From Mycobacterium sp. 852013-50091_SCH5140682 (lineage in GTDB: Bacteria; Actinomycetota; Actinomycetes; Mycobacteriales; Mycobacteriaceae), in assembly GCF_001665685.1 (NCBI RefSeq), contig NZ_LZTB01000119.1, positions 62,001 through 126,000 on the forward strand: 64,000 bases of DNA. Direction: 5' to 3'. The translations under genes were made by a program, and so were the position numbers. Under the pieces are notes generated by a model, which was given only the letters and a program-made list of their open reading frames with translations, was not told the origin of the DNA and did not search any database. This document shows positions 8,449 to 16,595 of this stretch, in pieces. Position 1 is the stretch's first letter, and each line of letters begins with the position of its first letter.

Positions 8449-8577
8449 ATGGGCGTGGGCCAATGGAAAGAGCCGACAGCCGACCGTACCTACGGCTTCG
8501 CGGCCAGCGAGCACTTCACCACCCACGCGCACGAACTGCTCGCTGATTACGTCCGGGAACAAGCGGGCTTGCGCTAG
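8449..8577 (+). CDS. Small 42-aa hypothetical protein or gene remnant
   Basis: ATG at 8449, with CGAGG eight bases upstream and a promoter/operator-like element at 8396-8428. The 42-aa product begins MGVGQWKEPTADRTYGFAAS, is soluble-looking, and has no recognisable domain. Its stop overlaps the end of the flavin reductase gene on the other strand by four bases. It may be a genuine short protein or the leftover 5' end of a larger gene lost when the flavin island was inserted or rearranged. Confidence 0.35.
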   Translation: MGVGQWKEPTADRTYGFAASEHFTTHAHELLADYVREQAGLR

Positions 8578-9116
8578 CTCGAGTCACAGGTCCGCACCTC
8601 GGGCGCTCGAGTCGGCGAGGGGTTCGCGTATGCCACGCCATGAAACTCACTGTGGTGAAAGACCAGCGGCCGGTCGGATTCATGCAACGTCACCGAGTTG
8701 ACCCGCAATGTAACGATGACGTGATCGCCTGCAGGTACCTCGTCGTCGACGCTGGTATCCAACCAAGTGGAGGAGCCGCCGATGAACACTGCCCCGTTCA
8801 CGGCGGTCGTGATGGGCAATCCGGCGAACCGGTCACCTGACCGACTGGCGAGCGCCCGCGCGACGCCGGCCTGGTTCTCGCCGAGAACACTCACGCCGAG
8901 GGACGGTGCGGTACGCAGTGTCGGCCACGTCTGGGATGAGTGGGCGACGCACACGGCGACCAAGGGAGGCCGCAGGGACACCGGCACGAAGGTGCTCATC
9001 GCAATACCCGTCAGCTTTTCGTCGACCACGGCGCACACGCTGACCACTCCGCTGGGGAAGCGTCCGAACACGTCTCTCAGTGCGCGATCATCGATATCGG
9101 TCAGGGGTGTGGACAT
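8574..9116 (-). CDS. Flavin reductase (FMN-binding, HpaC-like)
   Basis: 180 aa. The flavin reductase-like FMN-binding domain fills the protein: RDVFGRFPSGVVSVCA at the N-terminus, TGIAMSTFVPVSLRPPLVAVCV (FMN site), then SVLGENQAGVARALAS and the GDHVIVTLRV core. Such proteins supply reduced FMN/FAD to a partner monooxygenase. It is the last gene of the operon transcribed leftward from 12635, after an ABC importer. The obvious partner is the luciferase-like monooxygenase encoded by the divergent operon at 13148. NADH or NADPH preference cannot be told. Confidence 0.88.
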   Translation of the reverse strand: MSTPLTDIDDRALRDVFGRFPSGVVSVCAVVDEKLTGIAMSTFVPVSLRPPLVAVCVAHSSQTWPTLRTAPSLGVSVLGENQAGVARALASRSGDRFAGLPITTAVNGAVFIGGSSTWLDTSVDDEVPAGDHVIVTLRVNSVTLHESDRPLVFHHSEFHGVAYANPSPTRAPEVRTCDSS

Positions 9117-9144
9117 GGCAAGGCGCCTCCTGGGCTGCTCGTGG

Positions 9145-9951
9145 TCATGCCGCCGCGGTGCTGCTGACGGCGTGTGTCGTGGTCTCTGCGGGAATCAGAC
9201 GCTCAAGTGCGGCGAAAATGGCGTAGAGCGTGCTGCCGATGACGACCGCGATAAGGCACACTCCCCACATCAAAGGAACCTGGAGTTGAGCCTGGGTGTG
9301 TTGTAAGAGGAAACCGAGTCCACTGAGCGAACCGACGTATTCCGTGGCGATGGCACCCACGATGGCGACTGCGGCGCCGAGTTTCAGCGACGTCATGAAC
9401 ATTGGGATTGCCGAAGGAACAAGCGCGGCGAAGATCTCCTGCCGTTTGGTGGCTTTCAACGTGTACAGCAGCTCAAGCACATTGCGTGGGCATGAGTCGA
9501 AACCTTCCATCAGGCTCACCAGGGTGAGCGGATAGGTCAAGAAGGCTGCCAGCACCACTTTGGGCGCGATGCCGAAGCCAAGCCACAGTGTCAAGATGGG
9601 GGCGATGGCTATCAGCGGGACCGCCTGCACTCCCAGCAGAATCGGGTACGAGACCTCCTCCAGCCGTTTGGAATACAGAAACGCAACGGAGGCGAGAATG
9701 GCTAGCAGGGTACCGACAAACATGCCTAGCCCCGCCTCGGCCAAGGTGGTCTTGGTGTTGTCCAGAATCAGCTCACCGTTGTCGACGATCGCCTGCACGA
9801 CGTCCAGCGGTGCCGGAATGATGAACGGGTTCAGACCGAACAGACCGATGCTGATGTGCCAGCCTGCGATGAGTAGACATACGGCCAGGACTGGTGGCCA
9901 CAACCTCGCGAGTGCCTTGTTGAAACGTCGCACGATTCCGCTGCCTTTCAT
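9145..9951 (-). CDS. ABC importer permease (SsuC/TauC type), copy 2
   Basis: 268 aa from the ATG at 9951, which overlaps the upstream permease stop (ATGA). Six hydrophobic segments; the binding-protein-dependent transport EAA-loop region appears around LLYTLKATKRQEIFAALVPS. The C-terminal VGSLSGLGFLLQ motif is typical of the nitrate/sulfonate/taurine (NMT1/THI5) importer class. A further in-frame extension exists upstream but would overlap the previous gene entirely and lacks a ribosome site. It pairs with the permease at 9948 as a heterodimer. Confidence 0.88.
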   Translation of the reverse strand: MKGSGIVRRFNKALARLWPPVLAVCLLIAGWHISIGLFGLNPFIIPAPLDVVQAIVDNGELILDNTKTTLAEAGLGMFVGTLLAILASVAFLYSKRLEEVSYPILLGVQAVPLIAIAPILTLWLGFGIAPKVVLAAFLTYPLTLVSLMEGFDSCPRNVLELLYTLKATKRQEIFAALVPSAIPMFMTSLKLGAAVAIVGAIATEYVGSLSGLGFLLQHTQAQLQVPLMWGVCLIAVVIGSTLYAIFAALERLIPAETTTHAVSSTAAA

Positions 9952-10784
9952 CGCATTCCCTCTTTGGTAGCCGTCGACCACGGGGTCGCGACCGACTCGA
10001 TCAGTACCAGGATCCCGAGCAGTGTCGACGTGAGCACAACGGCGGCGACGATTGCGGCCCACATCAGTTCGGGCCGATTGCTCGCGCCGGCGATCTGGAC
10101 GAGGTACCCCAGGCCACTGGTCCCGGTGATCCATTCGGCCACGATGGTCTGAATGACACACGTCGACACCGATACGCGCAGGGCAGCAAACAGGTAGGGC
10201 AGCATCGCGTAGATCTGCACGATACGAATCCGCTGCCAGCGGCTGGCGTCAAGCGTGGTCAGAAGTTCCTCGCCCTCGGCATGTGATTCACCGAGTCCCT
10301 TTCGGACGTAGATGACCGTCGTGACGGTAGCTGCGAGCGCGGCGATGATGATCCGCGGTGTGGGGCCGTTGCCCAATGCGACGACCAGGACCGGGATCAC
10401 GGCGATGAGAGGGGCGGTGCTCAGGACGATCGCCAACGGCAGGATCGCGCGGTCTGCGAATGGCAGATAGGCCAATACCACGGCGGTCCCGACGCCGACG
10501 GCGGTGCCGATGACCAGGCCGATCAACGACGCCGACAACGTCGCGGCAGCCTCGTGGGTGATGAGCTGGGCCTGCCGCGCGATGGTGGAGAAAACGGCCT
10601 GCGGAGAAGGCAGGATGTAGGTCTTGACAAGGCCCGAGGCGGTGGCGAGCTGCCACAGTGCAACGATGACAAACAGAGTCGCGCCGAACAATCCGACCCG
10701 ACGGGCCGCCGGAGTCAGCCAGTTTCGACGATGCGGATCTGGCGGTGACAGCGACGAGGTGGCGGCGATTCCTGACGTGGTCAC
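9948..10784 (-). CDS. ABC importer permease (SsuC/TauC type), copy 1
   Basis: 278 aa; N-terminal cytoplasmic 30 residues, then six membrane segments. The EAA-like loop is GESHAEGEELLTTLDASRWQRI, and ITGTSGLGYLVQIAG near the C-terminus is the conserved class signature. It overlaps both the ATPase gene (4 bp) and the second permease (4 bp), so the three proteins are translationally coupled. Two different permeases imply a heterodimeric channel, unlike the homodimer of SsuC. Substrate unknown; context suggests the compound oxidised by the luciferase-like monooxygenase. Confidence 0.88.
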   Translation of the reverse strand: MTTSGIAATSSLSPPDPHRRNWLTPAARRVGLFGATLFVIVALWQLATASGLVKTYILPSPQAVFSTIARQAQLITHEAAATLSASLIGLVIGTAVGVGTAVVLAYLPFADRAILPLAIVLSTAPLIAVIPVLVVALGNGPTPRIIIAALAATVTTVIYVRKGLGESHAEGEELLTTLDASRWQRIRIVQIYAMLPYLFAALRVSVSTCVIQTIVAEWITGTSGLGYLVQIAGASNRPELMWAAIVAAVVLTSTLLGILVLIESVATPWSTATKEGMR

Positions 10785-11566
10785 TGCAACGTTCCTTCGA
10801 TCAGGCGATGACGCAGCAACGTCTCGATCTTGGAGAACTGCGGCTCGTCGCGAATGGTGGTGGCACGGCCTCGGCCGAAAGGAATTTGTTCGACGTGGCT
10901 GATAGTGCCCGGTCGCGACGACATCACGGCCACTGTGTCGGACAGGATGATCGCTTCGGAGATGGAGTGGGTAACCATGACGAGACTGGCGCCGGTCTCC
11001 TCGAGAAGACGAAGCACTTCAAAATTGAGCCGGTCGCGGGTCAGTTCATCCAGAGCGCCGAACGGCTCGTCCATCAGCAGTAGTCGCGGCCGAAGGGTCA
11101 GCGCCCGAGCGATCGCCGCGCGCTGATTCATACCACCGGAGAGTTCATGCGGGTAGGCGCGTTCGAAGCCGCGCAGACCGACAAGCTCGATGACCTCGTC
11201 GACGCGTTGTCTACGTTCTTCTTTGGGCACACCGGCAACCTCTAAACCCAGCCCGATGTTGTCATGCAGTCGCCGCCACGGCAGCATCGCCGCGTGCTGG
11301 GAGACCAGCGCGAAGATGCGGTCGGCGCGGGCCTGCGCGGGAGTACGCCCGGCGATCTCAGCGTGTCCACTCGTCGGAGTGACGATGTCGGCCAGCACCC
11401 GGAGCAGTGTGGATTTCCCGCACCCCGACGGACCGAGCAGAGACATCCAGGCTCCTGCCGGCAGCGCGAAACTGCAGTCCTGGATCGCCACCGTGGTCTG
11501 CCCACGCCGCCGGTACACCACCGACACGTCGTCGACGACGATGCCGGAGTCGGTTCCACTGCTCAT
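10781..11566 (-). CDS. ABC importer ATPase (SsuB/TauB type)
   Basis: 261 aa from the ATG at 11566, preceded by AAGAGGAGAG. All nucleotide-binding motifs are present: Walker A GPSGCGKST, Q-loop in LVSQHAAMLPWR, signature LSGGMNQR, Walker B LLLMDEPFGALD and H-loop VTHS. The pattern matches the nitrate/taurine/aliphatic sulfonate branch. It sits between the binding protein gene (46-bp gap) and the permeases (overlapping). It energises uptake at the cytoplasmic membrane. An in-frame GTG/ATG further upstream is less likely because it would extend into the intergenic gap without a ribosome site. Confidence 0.92.
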   Translation of the reverse strand: MSSGTDSGIVVDDVSVVYRRRGQTTVAIQDCSFALPAGAWMSLLGPSGCGKSTLLRVLADIVTPTSGHAEIAGRTPAQARADRIFALVSQHAAMLPWRRLHDNIGLGLEVAGVPKEERRQRVDEVIELVGLRGFERAYPHELSGGMNQRAAIARALTLRPRLLLMDEPFGALDELTRDRLNFEVLRLLEETGASLVMVTHSISEAIILSDTVAVMSSRPGTISHVEQIPFGRGRATTIRDEPQFSKIETLLRHRLIEGTLQ

Positions 11567-11612
11567 CAAACTCTCCTCTTGCACTTGGGCTCGAACAAAC
11601 TGCATCGATCGG

Positions 11613-12635
11613 TCAGATTCGTGGGGTGCCGGCATCGGTGGTCAGGTCATTCAGTAACGGTGCGACGTCCACGACGGTGGTGGTCATCCCGAAAGTGGCC
11701 ATGTCATCGGAGGTTTGCGTCCAGACCGAGGGGTTCAGGGCCAGCAGTCCATGCGATTTGGTCCATTCCGTACGCAGGTAGGGGACCTGTTTGCCGGCCT
11801 GGTAGATCTGCTGGTTGAGGTCGAGCCCGGCGGCAAAAGCGTTGTCCACCATGTAATGCGCTGCGGCCGTGGGGTCTTGGATGAACGTGGCCCAGGCATC
11901 GGCGGTCGCCTTGACCCACTTGATGAGGTCGGAGCGGCGCTTCTCCAGAGTCTGCCGGGTGGTGACGTAGACATTGCCTTGAGCGGGCAGGCCGAGGTCG
12001 GCCAAAGAGATGAAACTGACCGGGACACCAGCAGCTTCGATGGCCTGACCGTCATAGATGGCGTAGGTCGCGAAGATGCAATCGACCTTCCCGGCAATGA
12101 TCGGTGAGATATCGGCATTGCCGACGGGCACTACTGTGAAGTCGGAAGGCTCAAGCTTGCCCGTCTGCATGATCATTTTCAGGTAGGACTGCTCCTGGCT
12201 CTTCAGACCGAGCGTGTGGCCCTTCAGGTCGGCCACAGTGTTGATATTTGCGTCCTTGCGGCATGTCATCGCCGTCGGCGCCATTTGGAACTGAGTTGCT
12301 ATCGCAACGAGGTTGGCGCCCTGTTCGTTCGCGTGGAGGACGTCGGGGGCGTCCATGACCCCGACGTCGATCTGGTGGGCCGTCAGCAGCGTTGACGGCG
12401 GAGTGTTGCCGCCGGGCTGGACGTCGACGTCAAGTCCGGCAGCGCGGTACAGGCCTTCCTTCGACGCATAGTAGGGCCCGTAATTCTCGACTGTGCCGAC
12501 GAAGCCCAAGCCGACCACCAGATGCGATCCCTGGTTCTCGGCCGAACTTCCCGAACAAGCGGCGATGCCGGCACCGAGTGCCATCACTGCGGCTGCGGCG
12601 CCGATACGCCTGGCGAAGGTATGCAAGGACATCAT
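11613..12635 (-). CDS. Substrate-binding lipoprotein, NMT1/THI5-like
   Basis: 340 aa; start at the ATG of 12633-12635 with AAGGAG upstream (tandem ATGATG). The signal peptide ends in the lipobox LGAGIAAC, so the protein is lipid-anchored outside the membrane. The mature part has the NMT1 pattern: GYLGF-like VVGLGFVGTVENYGPYYASKEGLY, DVGVMDAPDVLHAN, DLKGHTLGLKSQE and a KVDCIFATY stretch. First gene of the leftward ABC-flavin reductase operon. Relatives bind sulfonates, pyrimidine precursors, aromatic acids or riboflavin-like molecules; the ligand is not readable. It is divergent from the monooxygenase operon, with operator-like sites in between. Confidence 0.9.
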   Translation of the reverse strand: MMSLHTFARRIGAAAAVMALGAGIAACSGSSAENQGSHLVVGLGFVGTVENYGPYYASKEGLYRAAGLDVDVQPGGNTPPSTLLTAHQIDVGVMDAPDVLHANEQGANLVAIATQFQMAPTAMTCRKDANINTVADLKGHTLGLKSQEQSYLKMIMQTGKLEPSDFTVVPVGNADISPIIAGKVDCIFATYAIYDGQAIEAAGVPVSFISLADLGLPAQGNVYVTTRQTLEKRRSDLIKWVKATADAWATFIQDPTAAAHYMVDNAFAAGLDLNQQIYQAGKQVPYLRTEWTKSHGLLALNPSVWTQTSDDMATFGMTTTVVDVAPLLNDLTTDAGTPRI

Positions 12636-12829
12636 GTCTCCTTGGTGAATCTCCGCGGCCAGGCGTGGAGATGATGGTGGAATTACGTTGTGGCAGTTCG
12701 TATCACAGCGACGTCGGGCGTGATACAAAGCCCGGCGCGTCGCGATGCCCGCTTGTCGAAGCCTTCGAGCTGCCGATGCAGTGACATCGGCGTGGTACAC
12801 ATCCGAGGGACTGGCCGATGTTATCGACA

Positions 12830-12838
12830 AGTCAGACA
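12830..12838 (-). promoter_or_regulatory. GntR-type operator candidate, site 1
   Basis: Read on the minus strand the site is ACATGTCTGACTTG, with core TGTCTGACT, one mismatch from the palindrome TGTCnGACA. It shares the ACATGTCnGAC context with the sites at 13098 and 20215. Confidence 0.5.
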
Positions 12839-13097
12839 TGTGGCAAGTCTTACATTCGGTTCTCGCACGGGCCCTGCGTCACTTCCCATGACCGAAGGGT
12901 GGCGTGAGCGGTATTCATCGCCGCCTTTGAGCCGTCGAAACCGGCAGACGAAAGGCTGAGTCCGCCCAGATAGCGGCTCGAATTGCGGTGCTACTCCAGG
13001 CGTTCTCCGGAGCACCGGCGGCCCTGCCAGAAATGCGAGGCACGGAACTCCGGGCTTGTATCGACGGCGTTTGGGGTCTAGCGTCGTCGACATCACA

Positions 13098-13106
13098 TGT
13101 CAGACA
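13098..13106 (+). promoter_or_regulatory. GntR-type operator candidate, site 2
   Basis: Perfect 9-bp palindrome TGTCAGACA in the context CACATGTCAGACAAGTCG, followed by a second arm GTCTGTC. It lies 42 bp before the monooxygenase start, where a repressor could block transcription. Confidence 0.55.
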
Positions 13107-13147
13107 AGTCGTCTGTCGGTGACTGAGTGAAGGAGCACGAAGTAGTC

Positions 13148-14206
13148 ATGGCCAGTATCAGTTCGTTCGGCATCATGCATCAGCAGTGGGCCTCGTCGTC
13201 GATGTCGGATGCCGAGTCGATGGAACAGACCATCGCCGACATCGAGTTGGCCGATCGCCTCGGATTCGACTCGTTCATGTTGGGCGAGCACCACTTTCCC
13301 AAGGGGACCTTCCCCGGTCGAATCGCCTTCCCCGAGTTGGTCATGGCGTTCGCGGCAGCACGAACCTCGCAGATCAAACTAGGTACCGGGGTGAAGGTGA
13401 TCGCCGTTGACAAGGCCTGGCGCATCGTCGAATCGATGCTGACGCTGGACCTGTTGGCCGGAGGACGGACATTCTTCGGGCTGGGCGCCGGTGGCGACGA
13501 ACCCGAGATCTTCCTTCCCGACGTCTATACCTCCGAACAGCGGCGAGCGCGCTTCCGGGAAGCCATGGCCGAACTGATCACCCTGCTCAAGACACAGGGG
13601 TTGTCGGCATTCAGCAACAAACTCGGCCCCACCGATGTGGATTCGAGGTCGTTCCTGCCACGTTTACTAGTCGCCGCCCGCGACGAAGCCACCATTCGGT
13701 TCGCCGCTCAGAACGACCTGAACTTCGTCATGGGCCAGGCGGAAGTCCCGGCCGCGCAGGGACCGTACATCAAGACCTACCGCGACGCCGGCGGTACCGG
13801 CGAGACTCGGGCCGTGCGCATCATCATCATCGCTCCGACCAATGAGCAAGCGGTCAGCCGGGCGGCGCGCAGCCATGCCGTCTACGCGGAGGGCGAGGAT
13901 CGCTACTACTTCGAGGCGGTGCAGAAGGGCATCTTCGAAACCGAGACCCCCACCTCGCTCGATGACGCGCTGTATCGACGCAGCTTTGTCGTGGGAAGTC
14001 CGGAAAGTGTTGCTGCGCAGCTCCGCTCGTACCAACGGCTGGTTGCCGTCGACCGCCTCGACATGATGGTTCACATGCCCGAGCTGACACCGGCCGAGGT
14101 TCGCGAGTCCATCCGACTCTTCGCCAGCGATGTCGCCCCGCAACTTCCGGAAGCCGGGACAGCTATGGCGGGTGGCGCCCTCGACGCTGCCGTTCAGGGA
14201 GCGTGA
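13148..14206 (+). CDS. Luciferase-like flavin-dependent monooxygenase (LLM)
   Basis: 352 aa from the ATG at 13148, which has AAGGAG 12 bases upstream; a GTG at 13127 in the same frame lacks a ribosome site. The bacterial luciferase TIM-barrel pattern is clear: EHHFPKG after the second strand, LGTGVKV, RIVESMLTLDLLAGGRTFFGLGAGGDEPE, and DALYRRSFVVGSPESVAAQL. These enzymes use reduced FMN, supplied by a separate reductase, to oxidise small molecules. The reductase is probably the one at 8574. First gene of an operon with two VOC proteins, an MFS carrier and RibBA. Substrate not identified. Confidence 0.9.
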   Translation: MASISSFGIMHQQWASSSMSDAESMEQTIADIELADRLGFDSFMLGEHHFPKGTFPGRIAFPELVMAFAAARTSQIKLGTGVKVIAVDKAWRIVESMLTLDLLAGGRTFFGLGAGGDEPEIFLPDVYTSEQRRARFREAMAELITLLKTQGLSAFSNKLGPTDVDSRSFLPRLLVAARDEATIRFAAQNDLNFVMGQAEVPAAQGPYIKTYRDAGGTGETRAVRIIIIAPTNEQAVSRAARSHAVYAEGEDRYYFEAVQKGIFETETPTSLDDALYRRSFVVGSPESVAAQLRSYQRLVAVDRLDMMVHMPELTPAEVRESIRLFASDVAPQLPEAGTAMAGGALDAAVQGA

Positions 14207-14207
14207 C

Positions 14208-15197
14208 GTGAGCCTGACAACACAGCGGCAGACTGCAACCGACAAGGCCTCGGCGCAGGCGTTGAGTTACCCGACGTCTGCGGTGGTGGGCGCCACGGAC
14301 ATCGGCAAGATGGCGCTGTTCTTCGGTGCCTTGGGGATGCGGCCGCGCCCGATGGGCTCGATCGGGACGGACGTTGCGAGCGCCCTGTACGGACTCGATC
14401 ACCCGGTCCGGCAGGTCGAAATGATCACTGCCGGTTCGGACCGCACTGTGCGGATCGTCGAAACTCCGCACCAGGCACTGCCTTTCACGCCGTTGACCGG
14501 GGGCCCGTACGGGCTGGATTTCTTCTCCAACGACGTCGACACCACGATGGCGCTCGTGACCGCGGCCGGTGGGCACAACGCCACCGAGTTCGTCAATTTC
14601 GGGCTTGAGCCCTCCATGCACCCGGAGGCGGCGACGACCCCGACGAGCTGTGAAAACCTGCTGCAGGGGCCTGACGAGCTCGGCATGTACATCACCGATG
14701 TCACCCGCACGGACAACCCGCGACCGAGCCTGCTCGATCGCGACCCCGAACTCATGACCTCTGAGCTCATCGAAATCTGCTGGGTGGTCGCTGATTTGGA
14801 GCGTGAGCGCAACTTCTGGGAGCAGGAAGTCGGTGTCGACGTGGTCTTCGAGTGCTACGCCGAGAACGAGGGCATGGTAAAGCTGATGCGCCACCCGCAT
14901 CCGACCCTGCTTCGCTGTATCAACGTCTCCGACGATGAAGCGCACACCAGGATCGAATTCATGTCCTACCCCGATGAGACGATCAGCACGCCGCCGAATT
15001 GGCCGCTACGCGGTGGATTGTTCGCATCTCTGTTCTGGGTCGACGACATCGCCGCGTCGATGGCTCGTCTGCCCAGCGCCGAATTCGGGACGGTCGTCAC
15101 CTTCACCGATCCCAACGACGGCCCCGTCACCGCGGTATCCGCGGCGTCCCCGACGGGTGTCCGGTTCGAAATCCGAAGCCGGCGAACCGGCGACTAG
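14208..15197 (+). CDS. VOC (glyoxalase/extradiol dioxygenase) superfamily protein, copy 1
   Basis: 329 aa. Start at GTG 14208, one base after the monooxygenase stop and behind AGGGAG; this gives nearly the same length as the paralogue at 16596. Two tandem VOC modules: the first covers about residues 20-150 (SAVVGATDIGKMALFFGALGM, RIVETPH, GGPYGLDFF), the second about 185-325 (EICWVVADLERERNFWEQEVG, RIEFMSYP, PLRGGLFASLFWVDD). The family includes ring-cleaving dioxygenases, isomerases and thiol transferases. Here it probably acts on the product of the monooxygenase. Metal ligands cannot be assigned with certainty. Confidence 0.8.
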   Translation: MSLTTQRQTATDKASAQALSYPTSAVVGATDIGKMALFFGALGMRPRPMGSIGTDVASALYGLDHPVRQVEMITAGSDRTVRIVETPHQALPFTPLTGGPYGLDFFSNDVDTTMALVTAAGGHNATEFVNFGLEPSMHPEAATTPTSCENLLQGPDELGMYITDVTRTDNPRPSLLDRDPELMTSELIEICWVVADLERERNFWEQEVGVDVVFECYAENEGMVKLMRHPHPTLLRCINVSDDEAHTRIEFMSYPDETISTPPNWPLRGGLFASLFWVDDIAASMARLPSAEFGTVVTFTDPNDGPVTAVSAASPTGVRFEIRSRRTGD

Positions 15198-15310
15198 ATC
15201 AGTCAGTTCGACGCGGTGCGGCGCGCCGCTCCCCGGCCACTGTGGCCCGGTGCGCCGCAACCGCGGTCAATTCCTGGCGGCACCGATGGTGACGCCGATC
15301 AGCGGAGGTA

Positions 15311-16585
15311 ATGGTGTCGTTTGCCTCAACGGGCCGACAAACTCAGACAGCGCGCGTAACGGTACTGCTCGGAATCGTCTTGCTCGCGTGCAATTTGCGT
15401 GTCGCAGTGACATCGATCGGCCCAGTTCTTGGTGACATCACCGCGGATCTGGGCTTCACCCCGACCGCCGCCGGCATCCTGACGAGCCTGCCGGTGATCG
15501 CCTTTTCCGCCTTCGGCGCCATGGCGCCTCGGATCTGCGCTGCGTTGGGCCTACATCGAGCCACCCTCGCCGCGGTGCTGGTCTCCGCCACGGCGCTGGC
15601 CTGCCGTCCGCTGGCGACCGAAGCAGTGGTCTTTTTCGCGCTGACAGCGCTCGCCCTGGCCGGTATCGCGGTCGCGAATGTCGTGATGCCGTCGCTGGTG
15701 AAAACACATTTCCCAGAGAACATTGCTCTGGTCACCGCCGTGTACACCACGGCGCTCGCCCTGGGGATGACACTGGCGACAAGTGTGACCGTACCAGTTG
15801 CCGAGGCGCTCGGTTCCTGGCGCTGGGGCCTGGCGACGTGGGCGCTCACCATGGCAGCGACGATCGTGCCGTGGGCGCTTCTGGCCCGCCGCGACAGGAC
15901 GAACGACGAGGCCAGGGCTCGCAATCCGCATATCAGCCTGCGCGACGTCGCGAAGACGCGTGTCGGCTGGCTGCTGGCAACGGCGTTCGCGCTGCAGTCG
16001 GCGATTGCGTACTCGGTCTTCGGTTGGTTCCCCCATGTGTACCAGGACGTGGGTTTCTCGCCCGCCGTCGCCGGTTTCCTCGTCGGCGCCATCACCGCCG
16101 TGGGTATTCCGGTCTCGTTCGTCATCCCATGGCTGGCCGACCGGTTGCGCGGGTACGGGGTCCTGGCGTGCGTTCTCGTCTTCTGTTATTTAGTTGGTTT
16201 CCTCGGTCTCGCCGTGGCCCCGACCAGCGGGGCATGGCTGTGGGCCGTCGCCATCGGTACCGGCCAAGCCACCTTCCCCATGATTCTCACCCTCATCGCC
16301 CTGCGCGCGCGTACCAGCGCCGGAACTGCCGCGCTGTCGGGGTTCGCCCAGCCGGTCGGCTACCTACTGGCTTCACCTGCGCCCATCTTGATCGGAATGC
16401 TCTACGGCGCAACCGGAGTCTGGACGGTGCCACTGATCGTGATGATGGCCCTCGCCCTACTGCTGCTGGTGTTCTGCGTAATGGCGAGCAGACCCGCGTG
16501 GGTGGAAGACGACGTACCTAACGCGGTCACTCGGGCCGAGGCGCCGCAACGCGCAGACCTGTCAACGAATCCCGCTAACCAATGA
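15311..16585 (+). CDS. MFS transporter, CynX/NimT-like
   Basis: 424 aa, twelve predicted membrane helices. The N-terminus (VLLACNLRVAVTSIGPVLGDI, then AGILTSLPVIAFSAFGA) is characteristic of the CynX/NimT family of cyanate and 2-nitroimidazole carriers. GGAGG sits immediately before ATG 15311; the GTG at 15314 would give better spacing, so the true start may be two codons' difference at most. It lies between two VOC paralogues in the same operon. It may take up an anionic or heteroaromatic substrate, or export a product, alongside the ABC importer encoded divergently. Confidence 0.85.
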   Translation: MVSFASTGRQTQTARVTVLLGIVLLACNLRVAVTSIGPVLGDITADLGFTPTAAGILTSLPVIAFSAFGAMAPRICAALGLHRATLAAVLVSATALACRPLATEAVVFFALTALALAGIAVANVVMPSLVKTHFPENIALVTAVYTTALALGMTLATSVTVPVAEALGSWRWGLATWALTMAATIVPWALLARRDRTNDEARARNPHISLRDVAKTRVGWLLATAFALQSAIAYSVFGWFPHVYQDVGFSPAVAGFLVGAITAVGIPVSFVIPWLADRLRGYGVLACVLVFCYLVGFLGLAVAPTSGAWLWAVAIGTGQATFPMILTLIALRARTSAGTAALSGFAQPVGYLLASPAPILIGMLYGATGVWTVPLIVMMALALLLLVFCVMASRPAWVEDDVPNAVTRAEAPQRADLSTNPANQ

Positions 16586-16595
16586 GGTCAAGGCA

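Larger units (their letters stand above)
12636..13147. promoter_or_regulatory. 512-bp divergent control region of the flavin island
   Basis: No convincing gene is seen between the binding-protein gene (leftward) and the monooxygenase gene (rightward). It holds two copies of the TGTCnGACA-type palindrome, at 12830-12838 and 13098-13106, 195 bp upstream of the leftward start and 42 bp upstream of the rightward start. This should be the control point for the whole island. Confidence 0.6.
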
